64,000 bases of DNA from Amycolatopsis decaplanina DSM 44594 (GTDB taxonomy: Bacteria > Actinomycetota > Actinomycetes > Mycobacteriales > Pseudonocardiaceae). The stretch spans positions 1-64,000 of the forward strand of contig NZ_AOHO01000071.1 of assembly GCF_000342005.1 (NCBI RefSeq). Direction: 5' to 3'. A program made the position numbers and the translations under genes. The notes below the pieces were generated by a model. It saw only the letters and a program-made list of their open reading frames with translations, was not told the DNA's origin and made no database searches. This document shows positions 52,352-60,967 of the stretch, in pieces. Position 1 is the first letter of the stretch, and each line of letters opens with the position of its first letter.

Positions 52352-54463
52352 ATGACTTTCACCGCTGAGCAGGCGAAAGCCGCCTTCCCCGACGAGGTCG
52401 TCACGAACGCGGTCACGCGTCTGGTGAAGGTGCCCGGCCTCGGCAAGCCGGTCGCGCTGATCACCTTGGACAACGGCCACGACCACACCCGGCCGAACAC
52501 CTTCGGCCCGCAGAGCCTGGTGAGCCTCGACGCCGCGATCGACGCCGCCTTCGCGGCCGGACCCGCGGCGATCGCGGTCACCGGCAAGCCGTTCATCTTC
52601 GCCGTCGGCGCCGACCTTTCCGGTGTCGAAGCGGTCGCGGATCCGGCGCTGGCGCGGGAGATCGCGCAGACCGGGCACGACGTGTTCCGGCGCCTCACCG
52701 ACTCCGAGATCCCGACGTTTTCGTTCGTCAACGGCGCGGTGATGGGCGGCGGGCTCGAACTCGCGCTCTCCTGCCACTACCGCACGCTTTCGGAGAACAC
52801 CGCCGCGATCGCGTTCCCCGAGGTCTTCCTCGGCCTGTTCCCGGGCTGGGGCGGCACGCAGCTGCTGCCGAACCTGATCGGGCCGGACGCCGCGGTCACC
52901 GTGATCATCGAGAACGCGCTGGCACAGAACAAGATGCTCAAGGTCGCGCAGGCGGCGGAACTCGGCATCGTCGACGAGGTCTTCGGTTCGGCCGACTACC
53001 TGGAGCAGTCCCTGCTGTGGCTCGCGAAGGTGGTCAACGGCGAGATCACCCCCGCCCGCCGCGAGATCGACCGCGGCGCGGGCTGGGACGCCGCGATCGC
53101 CCGCGCCAAGGCCATTGTGGACGGTCGCACGAAGGGCGCTTCCCCCGGCGCGACCAAGGCCGTCGAGCTGCTGGAGCTGGCCCGCGAGAACGATCTGGAC
53201 CGCGGCTACGCGGCCGAGACCGACGGGCTCGCCGAACTGCTCATGGACGACACCCTGCGCGCCGGGCTGTACTCGTTCAACCTGGTCAACAAGCGGGCCA
53301 AGCGGCCGGCGGGCGCGCCGGACAAGTCGCTGGCGCGCAAGGTGAACAAGGTCGGCATCGTCGGCGCGGGCCTGATGGCCAGCCAGATGGCCCTGCTGTT
53401 CGTGCGCCGTCTCAAGGTGCCGGTGGTGCTCACCGACGTCGACCAGGAACGCGTCGACAAGGGTGTGTCCTATGTGCACGGTGAGATCGACAAGCTGCTG
53501 GCCAAGAAGCGGGTTTCGCCGGACGGCGCGAACCGGCTGAAGGCGCTCGTCACCGGCTCGCTCGACAAGTCCGTGTTCGCCGACGCCGACTTCGTGATCG
53601 AGGCGGTGTTCGAGGAGCTGGGCGTCAAGCAGAAGGTCTTCGCCGACCTGGAGCAGTACGTCTCCCCCGAGGCGATCCTGGCGACGAACACCTCGTCGCT
53701 GTCGATCACCGCGATGGCGTCGCAGCTGAAGCATCCGGAACGCGTGGTCGGGTTCCACTTCTTCAACCCGGTCGCGGTGATGCCGCTGCTGGAGATCGTC
53801 CGGGCGGAGAAGACCGACGACGCCGCGCTGGCCACCGCGTTCGCGCTCGGCAAGCAGCTCAAGAAGTCGAGCGTGCTGGTCAAGGACGCGCCCGCGTTCG
53901 TGGTCAACCGGCTGCTGCTCCGCTTCCTCGGCGAGGTCCTGGTGACCGTGGACGAGGGCACGCCGTTCGACGTCGCCGACAAGGCGCTCGAGCCGCTGGG
54001 CCTGCCGATGACGCCGCTCACGCTGATGCAGCTGGTCGGCCCGGCGATCGCCCTGCACGTCGGGGAAACCCTGCACGGGGCGTTCCCGGACCGGTTCACC
54101 GTCAGCGAGAACCTCGACCGCTTCGTCAAGGCGGGCAAGAAGGGTGTCTGGCAGTGGGACGCTCACGGCAACGCCACCGTCGACCCCGAGATCGACGAAC
54201 TGTGGCAGCGCGGCGACTCGCCGTCGACGTCCGAGCAGGTGCGTGATCGCGCGCTGGCCGCGATCGCCGAAGAGATCCGGATCATGCTCGACGAAGGCGT
54301 GGTCGCCCAGGCGCAGGACATCGACCTGTGCCTGATCCTCGGCGCGGGCTGGCCGTTCTGGCTCGGCGGCATCACGCCGTACCTGGACCGGGCCGGCGTG
54401 TCCGAGAAGGTCAACGGCAAGCCGTTCCTGGCCCCGGGTGTGGCGAGCGTGCCGCTCTCCTGA
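52352..54463 (+). CDS. fadB: Fatty-acid oxidation complex alpha subunit (enoyl-CoA hydratase / 3-hydroxyacyl-CoA dehydrogenase)
   Basis: A 703-residue bifunctional enzyme. The N-terminal crotonase domain (about 1-190) shows FAVGADLSGVE and NGAVMGGGLELALSCH; the NAD-binding dehydrogenase (about 325-510) has KVGIVGAGLMASQMALLF and GFHFFNPVAVMPLLE; the C-terminal dehydrogenase domain completes it. It hydrates enoyl-CoA and oxidises the hydroxy product, passing 3-ketoacyl-CoA to the thiolase encoded just upstream. The start is ATG at 52352; earlier in-frame starts lie within the thiolase gene. A clear terminator follows. Confidence 0.94.
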   Translation: MTFTAEQAKAAFPDEVVTNAVTRLVKVPGLGKPVALITLDNGHDHTRPNTFGPQSLVSLDAAIDAAFAAGPAAIAVTGKPFIFAVGADLSGVEAVADPALAREIAQTGHDVFRRLTDSEIPTFSFVNGAVMGGGLELALSCHYRTLSENTAAIAFPEVFLGLFPGWGGTQLLPNLIGPDAAVTVIIENALAQNKMLKVAQAAELGIVDEVFGSADYLEQSLLWLAKVVNGEITPARREIDRGAGWDAAIARAKAIVDGRTKGASPGATKAVELLELARENDLDRGYAAETDGLAELLMDDTLRAGLYSFNLVNKRAKRPAGAPDKSLARKVNKVGIVGAGLMASQMALLFVRRLKVPVVLTDVDQERVDKGVSYVHGEIDKLLAKKRVSPDGANRLKALVTGSLDKSVFADADFVIEAVFEELGVKQKVFADLEQYVSPEAILATNTSSLSITAMASQLKHPERVVGFHFFNPVAVMPLLEIVRAEKTDDAALATAFALGKQLKKSSVLVKDAPAFVVNRLLLRFLGEVLVTVDEGTPFDVADKALEPLGLPMTPLTLMQLVGPAIALHVGETLHGAFPDRFTVSENLDRFVKAGKKGVWQWDAHGNATVDPEIDELWQRGDSPSTSEQVRDRALAAIAEEIRIMLDEGVVAQAQDIDLCLILGAGWPFWLGGITPYLDRAGVSEKVNGKPFLAPGVASVPLS

Positions 54464-54476
54464 AGCTGAACGAAAG

Positions 54477-54517
54477 GCCACCGTCGGCGACTCTGCAGTC
54501 GCTGACGGTGGCTTTTT
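54477..54517 (+). terminator. Rho-independent terminator of the fadA-fadB operon
   Basis: A 15-bp stem, 54477-54491 (GCCACCGTCGGCGAC) with 54498-54512, holding one G-T pair and a 6-nt loop, followed directly by TTTTT. Confidence 0.9.
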
Positions 54518-54557
54518 GCGTATTTCGTGAACTTTGTAGCGCTTGGCTGCGATTTCG

Positions 54558-54582
54558 GGAACACTCGCGCTAAGCCTGGTCT
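54558..54582 (+). promoter_or_regulatory. Possible ECF-type promoter GGAAC-N16-GTCT
   Basis: GGAAC (54558-54562) and GTCT (54579-54582) are separated by 16 nt, the layout of many sigma-E-type ECF promoters in actinobacteria. It lies about 40 nt before the start of the small secreted peptide gene. A short hairpin, CCTGG-TCTT-CCAGG, overlaps its -10 part. Confidence 0.35.
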
Positions 54583-54621
54583 TCCAGGTACTGGGGAACA
54601 ACAGAACATGGGAGGAAGCCG

Positions 54622-54807
54622 ATGAAGAAGATCGTCGTGCGCGTGGGCCTGGGGGCCGGCGCGGCGGTTCTGGGCTTGCTGCTCGGAGCGGGTGTGGCGG
54701 GCGCTGACGACAGCGTCCGGATCACCGGCGACGAGACCGGCAGTGTCCGGATCACCGGAGTGGACAACCGCGACTTCGGTGTGACCCCGGCAAACCGGGA
54801 CTTCTAG
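54622..54807 (+). CDS. Small secreted peptide of unknown function
   Basis: A 61-residue precursor: MKKIVVRVGLGAGAAVLGLL is the start of a signal peptide probably cut after AGADD or just before it (VAGA-DD). The mature part of about 32 residues contains two copies of SVRITG (SVRITGDETG and SVRITGVDNRD). There is no Cys. A strong ribosome site (GGGAGGA) precedes the ATG, and a terminator follows at once, so this is a single-gene unit. I do not recognise a family. Confidence 0.75.
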   Translation: MKKIVVRVGLGAGAAVLGLLLGAGVAGADDSVRITGDETGSVRITGVDNRDFGVTPANRDF

Positions 54808-54812
54808 CAAGG

Positions 54813-54851
54813 AGCCCGGCTCCCCTGCCATCCTCCGGGGAGCCGGGCTTT
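54813..54851 (+). terminator. Terminator of the small peptide gene
   Basis: A perfect 13-bp stem, AGCCCGGCTCCCC (54813-54825) with 54837-54849, an 11-nt loop and then TT, starting 6 nt after the stop codon. Confidence 0.85.
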
Positions 54852-54937
54852 CGCACCGCAGCGATGATCGTCACACGGCGCTGATCGTTGGCCGTCCGGA
54901 CACCGCCCGTTCAGCGAGGCTCTTTAGCGTGCCGCCG

Positions 54938-56551
54938 GTGAACAGCGAAAAACCCGGCGTCGACCGCCGCGGATTCCTCAAGCGTGCGGGCCTCGTGTCC
55001 GCGGCGGCCGCGGGTGTTCCCCTCGCCGCCACCGCCCCGGCGGAAGCCCTCGATCTGAACCTCGACCTCGATCTCGGCATCGATCTCTCCCGCCTCTTCG
55101 GCCGGGACCGCTACCAGTGGCTGGTGGGCGATCACCACATCCACACGCAGTACTCCTACGACGCGATGTACACAGTGGACGGAATCGCCGACGACGCCCG
55201 GCGCCACGGGGCGGACTGGGCGGTGATCACCGATCACGGCCACGCGTCGCACGAGAAGTCGTCGGTGGAACGGACGAACGCCGCGATCCGGGCGGCGCAG
55301 CGCGAGCACCGCGATCTCCTGCTGTGGCAAGGGATGGAGTGGAACGTGCCGGGCGCCGAGCACGCGACCCTGTTCTTCCAGGCGGGCGCGAACCAGTCCG
55401 CGAAGCTGCGTGAGTTCGAGCGCGCCTTCGACTGGCGGCTGACCGGGACCGAACCGGGCACGCCGGACAACGAGGCGCTGGCCGTCAAGGCGATCCGCTG
55501 GCTGGCCGCCGAAGAGCGGGCCCGCCGGATCCACGCGCCGGTGGTGGTGATCAACCATCCGCTGCGCAACGGCCGGATCGCCCCGCACGAGATCCGCGCG
55601 CTGCGCGACGCCGCGCCCGGGATCGTCATCGGCATGGAAGGCGCGCCGGGAGCGCAGGCCGACGGCTTCCCCAAACCGCTCGGGAGCGGCGGTGGCGCGC
55701 GCGGCGGGTACGGCAACTCCCCCGGTTCGAACTCGTGGCCGGGCTTCCCGGAGTCGGCCTACCGCACCTACGGCGGCTTCGACTGGAGCACCGCGACCGT
55801 CGGCGGGCTCTGGGATTCACTGCTGGCCGAGGGAAAGCCGTGGTGGATCACCAGCAACTCCGACTCGCACTACAACCGCGGCGACACCCTCGTCCGGCCG
55901 GGCGTCCCCGACGGCTACTACGACGAGCACGGCGCGTACCCGGACCCGATCGACACCGGCGTCCCGCAGACTCTGCCCCCGTACGCGGACTTCGCCCCCG
56001 CTGAGTTCAGCCGGACGGTCGTCGGTGTGACCCGCCGCAGCCACGAAGGTGTACTGGAAGGCCTGCGCGCGGGACGCGTCTGGGTGGTGCACGGCGGGCT
56101 CGCGCAGGAACTGGAGTTCGGCGCGTACAGCGGCTGGAGCTCGGCCACGATGGGCGGCAGGCTCCGGGTTCGGCGCGGGGACGACGTCACGGTCGTCGTC
56201 TCGGCGAAACTGGCGTCACGACCGAACGGCGGCGGCGCGATCCCCCGGCTCGCGCGGCTCGACCTCGTTTCGGGACCGATGACCGGCCCGGCCGCCGACC
56301 GTGACGCGCAGACCGCCCCGGGCACGCGGGTGGTCCGTTCCTTCGAACCGCGCTGGGCGCCGGGGCGGCGGGTCGCCTTCCGGCACACCTTCCGCAACGT
56401 GCGCGAGCCGTTCTTCGTGCGGACGCGCGGGACGGACGGCAAGAAGCACGTGCCCGGCGGGATCGAGCCGAGCGCCGACGTGATCGGGCAGTCGAATCCG
56501 TTCGAAGACCTGTGGCTGTACGGGAACCCGATCTTCGTGGACGTGCGGTAG
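54938..56551 (+). CDS. Tat-exported PHP domain phosphoesterase
   Basis: A 537-residue protein exported by the Tat system (DRRGFLKRAGLVSAAAAG near residue 9). The PHP motifs are GDHHIHTQYSYDAM, WAVITDHGHASH and VVINHPLRN, with a late NSDSHYN block; these hold the metal ligands of a trinuclear phosphoesterase site. The substrate outside the membrane is unknown. A TAGCGT box ends 7 nt before the GTG at 54938, so I choose it over the GTG at 54929. It lies between two hairpins and stands as a single gene. Confidence 0.85.
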   Translation: MNSEKPGVDRRGFLKRAGLVSAAAAGVPLAATAPAEALDLNLDLDLGIDLSRLFGRDRYQWLVGDHHIHTQYSYDAMYTVDGIADDARRHGADWAVITDHGHASHEKSSVERTNAAIRAAQREHRDLLLWQGMEWNVPGAEHATLFFQAGANQSAKLREFERAFDWRLTGTEPGTPDNEALAVKAIRWLAAEERARRIHAPVVVINHPLRNGRIAPHEIRALRDAAPGIVIGMEGAPGAQADGFPKPLGSGGGARGGYGNSPGSNSWPGFPESAYRTYGGFDWSTATVGGLWDSLLAEGKPWWITSNSDSHYNRGDTLVRPGVPDGYYDEHGAYPDPIDTGVPQTLPPYADFAPAEFSRTVVGVTRRSHEGVLEGLRAGRVWVVHGGLAQELEFGAYSGWSSATMGGRLRVRRGDDVTVVVSAKLASRPNGGGAIPRLARLDLVSGPMTGPAADRDAQTAPGTRVVRSFEPRWAPGRRVAFRHTFRNVREPFFVRTRGTDGKKHVPGGIEPSADVIGQSNPFEDLWLYGNPIFVDVR

Positions 56552-56560
56552 CCGTTGGGC

Positions 56561-56606
56561 CTCGTGAGTGGCTAGGACGGTTAGAACCGTCCTAGCCACT
56601 CACGAG
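56561..56606. repeat. Family A hairpin element, perfect copy with paired changes
   Basis: Perfect 22-bp arms, 56561-56582 and 56585-56606. Compared with the copy at 49212-49257, GGTAAGG in the left arm is GGCTAGG here and the right arm changes to match. It lies between the convergent PHP and aldo/keto reductase genes and contains the latter's stop codon. Confidence 0.8.
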
Positions 56607-57424
56607 CCGAGGGTGTCGGGATCCGGTCCCAGCCGCTTCCCCTGCTCCAGGGTCGCGATCGCGGCGGTGTCGTGCGCGTCGAGCGCGAAGTCGAAGACGT
56701 CCATGTTCTCCTTGATCCGTTCCGGCGTGACGGACTTCGGGATCACCAGATGGTTCATCTCGATGTGCCAGCGCAGCACGACCTGCGCCGGCGTCTTGCC
56801 GTGTTTCTCCGCGATCGTGGTGATCTTCTCGTCGGCGAGCAGTTCCCCGCCGCGCGCCAGCGGACCCCACGCCTCGGTGACGATCTCGTGCTTCTCGTGG
56901 AAGTCCCGGAGCAACGGCTGCTGCAGCCAAGGGTGGCATTCGATCTGGTTGACCGCGGGAACGGTTCCGGTCTCCTCGATCAGGCGCTCCAGATGCGGGA
57001 TCTGGAAGTTCGAGACGCCGATCGCCTTCGCCCGGCCGTCGGAGGCGATCTTCTCCAGCGCCCGCCACGTCTCGACGTACTTGTCCTGGGACGGCAGCGG
57101 CCAGTGGATCAGGTACAGGTCGACGTAGTCGATGTCGAGTTCGCGCATGCTCGTGTCGAAGGCACGCAACGCCGAGTCGTAACCGTGCTCGGTATTCCAC
57201 AGTTTCGTGGTGACGAACAGTTCCTCGCGCGGCAGCCCGCTGGTGCGGACGGCCTCGCCGACGCCGCGTTCGTTGGCGTACAGGGTCGCCGTGTCGATGG
57301 CGCGGTAGCCCGCCTCGATCGCGGTGCGGACCGCGCCGACGACCTCGTCGTCGCCGATCTTGTACACCCCGAAGCCGAGTTGCGGGAGGGACGTTCCGTT
57401 GTTCAGCCGAATACTGGGGACCAT
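56600..57424 (-). CDS. Aldo/keto reductase
   Basis: A 274-residue AKR5-type reductase using NADPH. The tetrad is visible: Asp in AIDTATLYANE with the Tyr of the same block, Lys in TTKLWN, His in LIHWPLP. C-terminal IPKSVTPERIKEN binds the nucleotide. Related enzymes reduce 2,5-diketo-gluconate, methylglyoxal and other carbonyls. The ATG at 57424 has TACGGT ending exactly 6 nt upstream, so I reject the much longer frame extending to 58294, which overlaps the kinase gene. Confidence 0.93.
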   Translation of the reverse strand: MVPSIRLNNGTSLPQLGFGVYKIGDDEVVGAVRTAIEAGYRAIDTATLYANERGVGEAVRTSGLPREELFVTTKLWNTEHGYDSALRAFDTSMRELDIDYVDLYLIHWPLPSQDKYVETWRALEKIASDGRAKAIGVSNFQIPHLERLIEETGTVPAVNQIECHPWLQQPLLRDFHEKHEIVTEAWGPLARGGELLADEKITTIAEKHGKTPAQVVLRWHIEMNHLVIPKSVTPERIKENMDVFDFALDAHDTAAIATLEQGKRLGPDPDTLGS

Positions 57425-57450
57425 GCTCGAACCGTAACCCCAGCGATGGC

Positions 57451-58578
57451 TCAGGGCAGAGCAGGCAGGTGAACGGTCACCGAAAGACCACCGCCCACAA
57501 CGGGTTCCGCCGACACCGTGCCGCCGTGCGCCTGGACCGCGGCCCGCACGATCGACAGTCCCAGCCCGGCGCCGGTACGGGCGGTCCTGGCGACGCCGGC
57601 ACGGCGGAACGGCTCGAACAGTTCGGGGACCGCGGCCGGATCGAGCAGGCCGCCGGACGAACGCACCCGCAGCACGGACCACTGTGGACCGGCCTGGGTG
57701 ACGACGTCGAGCCAGCCGCCCTCGACGTTGTGCCGCACGGCGTTCTCCAGCAGGTTGCCCGCGATCCGTTCCAGCAGCGCGGGATCGCCGAACGTCGCCG
57801 CTCCCGGGGTCGCGAATTCGGTGCGGATACCGCGTCTCTCGGCTTCGGCCCGCACCGCGCGCCACGCGGTCGCGACGATCACCGCGAGATCGACCGGCTC
57901 CCGGGCCACCAGCCCCGCGCCGTCCGTGCGCGCGAGCAACAGCAACGAGCCGACCAGCCGTTCGGCCCGCTCGGTCGCGTCGCGGACCACACCCGCCATC
58001 CGGCGTAATTCGGCTTCGTCGGCGTGCTCGTCGGCCAGCGTGACGTCGAGTTCGGTGCGGATGACCGCGAGTGGCGTCCGCAGTTCGTGGCTGGCGTTCG
58101 CGACGAAGTGCCGTTGCGCGTCGAACGCGGCCTGCAGCCTGTCGAGCATGTCGTCGAAGGTCTCGGCCAGTTCGGCGAGTTCGTCCTTCGTGCGGACCTC
58201 GCCGATCCGTTCCCCCATCGATTCGATCGACAGGCGCCGCGCGGTGCCGGTGATCTCGCGCAGCGGCTGCAGCACCCGCGCGGTGAACGTCCACGCGAGG
58301 ATTCCCGCCGCCAGCACGACGAAACAGAACGCGACCGCGCCGAACAGCAGCACCCTGTTCCGGGCGTAGACCCGCAGATGCTCGGTGACGGCGGAAGCGT
58401 CGACGTCGACGCCGTCGACCCGCACCGTGGTGCCCGGCGGCAGCTGCGGCACGGCGGAAACCGCGTCGCCGACCAGATTCCAGGTCAGCCAGAGCAACAG
58501 GAGGCTGACCAGTGCCACCAGCCCGGTCGCGAGCAGCGTGACCCGCGCGCGCAGGCTGCGGGCGCCGGACAGGTTCAC
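57451..58578 (-). CDS. Two-component sensor histidine kinase
   Basis: A 375-residue membrane kinase. Two helices (about 11-32 and 72-95) flank a short extracellular loop with VRVDGVDVDASAV; then HAMP, a DHp helix with FVANASHELRTPLAVIRTEL (His phosphosite), and an ATPase domain with NLLENAVRHN (N box) and GAGLGLSIV (G2). The usual D of the G1 box is replaced (VRSSGG), as in several actinobacterial relatives that have Asn there. GTG start overlapping the response regulator stop by 4 nt. Confidence 0.9.
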   Translation of the reverse strand: MNLSGARSLRARVTLLATGLVALVSLLLLWLTWNLVGDAVSAVPQLPPGTTVRVDGVDVDASAVTEHLRVYARNRVLLFGAVAFCFVVLAAGILAWTFTARVLQPLREITGTARRLSIESMGERIGEVRTKDELAELAETFDDMLDRLQAAFDAQRHFVANASHELRTPLAVIRTELDVTLADEHADEAELRRMAGVVRDATERAERLVGSLLLLARTDGAGLVAREPVDLAVIVATAWRAVRAEAERRGIRTEFATPGAATFGDPALLERIAGNLLENAVRHNVEGGWLDVVTQAGPQWSVLRVRSSGGLLDPAAVPELFEPFRRAGVARTARTGAGLGLSIVRAAVQAHGGTVSAEPVVGGGLSVTVHLPALP

Positions 58579-59252
58579 CCGCGCGCGGTCCCCTGCTCCG
58601 GCACCCGGTAACCGGAGCCGACGACGGTTTCGATGATGCCCGGCTCGCCGAGCTTCTTGCGCAGTGTCATCACGGTGACCCGGACGGTGGTGGTGAACGG
58701 GTCGGCGTTCTCGTCCCATACGCGTTCGAGCAGTTCCTCGCTGCTGACCACCGAACCGGCGGCCGACAGCAGCACCTCCAGCACGCCGAACTCCTTGCGG
58801 GTCAGCTCGACCGGGCCGCTCGCGCGGCGGACGGTCCGCCTCGCCGGGTCCAGTTCGACGTCGCCCGAAGTCAGCAGCGGCGGCGCGGCCGGGGTCGCGC
58901 GGCGGCCCAGCGCCCGCACGCGCGCGACGAGTTCGGGGAAGGCGAACGGCTTGGCGAGATAGTCGTCGGCGCCGAGGGAAAGCCCGTCGACACGGTCCGA
59001 GACGGAACTGCTCGCGGTGAGCATCAGCACGCGGGTCAGCTCGCCGGACGCGACGATCTCGCGGCACAGGTCGTCACCGGACATGCCGGGCAGGTCGCGG
59101 TCGAGCAGCACGACGTCGTACCGGGTGACGGCGGCCTTCTCGTGCCCGTCGTCACCGGTGAGCGCGATGTCCACCGCCATGCCCTCGCGCCGCAGGCCGC
59201 GTGCGATCGCGTCGGCGAGGGGTTCTTCGTCTTCGACTACCAGAATTCGCAC
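58575..59252 (-). CDS. OmpR/PhoB family response regulator
   Basis: A 225-residue regulator: receiver (1-115; VVEDEEPLADA acidic pair, LLDRDLPGMSG phospho-Asp, YLAKPFAF Lys) and winged-helix DNA-binding domain (about 130-220; RKEFGVLEVLLSAAG, TVRVTVMTLRKKL). It is the partner of the kinase gene it overlaps. I start at GTG 59252 (VRILVVEDEE); the ATG at 59270 would add six residues, and a TAAGGT box at 59289-59284 leaves both possible. Its targets cannot be read. Confidence 0.9.
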   Translation of the reverse strand: MRILVVEDEEPLADAIARGLRREGMAVDIALTGDDGHEKAAVTRYDVVLLDRDLPGMSGDDLCREIVASGELTRVLMLTASSSVSDRVDGLSLGADDYLAKPFAFPELVARVRALGRRATPAAPPLLTSGDVELDPARRTVRRASGPVELTRKEFGVLEVLLSAAGSVVSSEELLERVWDENADPFTTTVRVTVMTLRKKLGEPGIIETVVGSGYRVPEQGTARG

Positions 59253-59372
59253 AACCCTACGTTGCCACATTTACCTGAGAGTGACCTTATCGGTCTGTCG
59301 CGCGCTGAAGTCTCCGTCGGGCGCGGAGCGCCCTTGGGGAGACCCTGCACTCGCTTCCGCCAGAGCCTCCGT

Positions 59373-60857
59373 TCACGCCCAGCGCAGGGCGAACCACAGC
59401 CGCATCCGGATCTCCGGATCCGCCAGATCCACCCCCAGCGCCCGTTCGATCTGCCCGATCCTGTGCCGGACGCTGTTGCGGTGCACACCGAGTTCGGCGG
59501 CCGTCCGGTCCCAGCCGCCGTGGTGCGCCAGCCAGGTCCGCAGCGTGTCGACCAGTTCGCGGTCACCCTTCCGGTCCAGTTCGCGCAGCGGCGCCAGCGC
59601 CTGGGCGGCGAACCCGGCCGCCACGCCCGGGTCGATCAGCGCGTCCAGCCCGAGTTCGGCCGCTTCGGCCACAATCGGCCGTTCCAACGCGGCGGCCCGC
59701 GTCAGCAGCAACTCGACTTCGCCCGCCGCCTCGGGGAGCCGCGCGGGCGGGACAGGTGAACCCACGACCGCGAGCCAGCCGTCGGCGCGGAGCCGGTCGA
59801 GGTCGCCGATCTCCGGCGCCTCGCGGACGATCGCGGTGAACCGCGGCCCCGGCCGCAGCCGCACGAGCGGGGTGTCGAGCCGGGCGCGCAGCCAGTCGTA
59901 GCGGGCGGCGACCTCATTCGGGCCACGGCGGTAAGCGATCCCCGCGACCAGGCGGCGTTCTTCCCCGCCGACCACGTCGGTCTCCCCCAGCAGCAACGCC
60001 GTGGCGGTGGCGCCCAGCCCGGCCGCGTCCGAACCCGCGCGGCCCGCCAGCCCGAGCAGCGCCGCCCCGACCGACAGGATCGCGCGGTCCGCGCCGTCGA
60101 ACCGCGCGACGCGGCCGACCACGACCAGATGCGACGCCGTCGCCTGCGGGTACACCGGTTGCGCGACGACGTGCGTGCCGTCGGCCAGTTCCGTAGTCGC
60201 GCTGCGGATCCCGCGGCCCGCCCGCAGCGTGGCGACCAGTTCCCGGACCTCGGCGGGCAGCGGCGACGGCGCGCCGTGGTCGGCGGCGAGGACGTCGCCG
60301 ACGCCGACCAACGCCACCCACGCCCGCAACCGTCCGGCCAGCGCGCTCGCCAGTTCGCCGAGTCCGTCACCGGCCGCCCTGGTCAGCGCCTCGCGCGCGA
60401 CCGCGATCCGCCGCTGTTCCCGCTGCCCCGCCTCGGCGAGCGCCACCGACACAGCCCGGCTGATCGCCAGGAACGGCGTCCGCGGCTGGACGATCAGCAG
60501 CGGGAGACCGTGGCGGGCACACGCCGTCCGCAGCGGCGGCGGCAGCGTCTCGTAGGCGCCGGGCGTGAGGCCGAACCCCAGCGCGGAGATCCCGCTGTCG
60601 GCCAGCCTCCGGACGTAACGGTCGATCTCGGCCGGTTCCGCCGGCAGATTCACCCCGGCGGTGAGCAGCAGTTCCGCGCCGAGCAGATACGGCGCCGGGT
60701 CTCGCAGCTCGCTGACGTGCGCCCAGCGCACCGGGGCGTCGAGCGCACCCGGCCGGAGTGTCTCCACGACCGGGTCGAGTGCCAGTTCCGGGTTGCCGAC
60801 CACGGCCCGTAACGGGACATTCACATCCGAGTCGAGCGGATCGCGGCTTTGGGTCAT
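59373..60857 (-). CDS. PucR family transcriptional regulator
   Basis: A 494-residue regulator: N-terminal PucR sensory domain (from VPLRAVVGNPELALDPVVE), a middle CdaR-like part and a C-terminal helix-turn-helix (GWDRTAAELGVHRNSVRHRI near residue 450). It is divergent from the symporter-ureohydrolase operon, 110 nt away, and probably controls it. The ATG at 60857 follows GAGGATGAA, and a TAGGAT box lies at 60873-60868, between it and the more distant ATG at 60893, which I therefore reject. Confidence 0.88.
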   Translation of the reverse strand: MTQSRDPLDSDVNVPLRAVVGNPELALDPVVETLRPGALDAPVRWAHVSELRDPAPYLLGAELLLTAGVNLPAEPAEIDRYVRRLADSGISALGFGLTPGAYETLPPPLRTACARHGLPLLIVQPRTPFLAISRAVSVALAEAGQREQRRIAVAREALTRAAGDGLGELASALAGRLRAWVALVGVGDVLAADHGAPSPLPAEVRELVATLRAGRGIRSATTELADGTHVVAQPVYPQATASHLVVVGRVARFDGADRAILSVGAALLGLAGRAGSDAAGLGATATALLLGETDVVGGEERRLVAGIAYRRGPNEVAARYDWLRARLDTPLVRLRPGPRFTAIVREAPEIGDLDRLRADGWLAVVGSPVPPARLPEAAGEVELLLTRAAALERPIVAEAAELGLDALIDPGVAAGFAAQALAPLRELDRKGDRELVDTLRTWLAHHGGWDRTAAELGVHRNSVRHRIGQIERALGVDLADPEIRMRLWFALRWA

Positions 60858-60967
60858 TTCATCCTCGATCCTAGGCGACTTCGGATGGATCATCCCATGT
60901 CGTTCAAGGTGCGAACGAACCTACGGTGACCCGAACGAAGCGAACAGCCCAAGTCAAGGAGGACACC

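Noticed and set aside
57425-58294. Fusion of the aldo/keto reductase to a longer N-terminal part
   Set aside because: The extra residues are an antisense or shifted shadow of the histidine kinase gene; the ATG at 57424 has TACGGT at exactly 6 nt.
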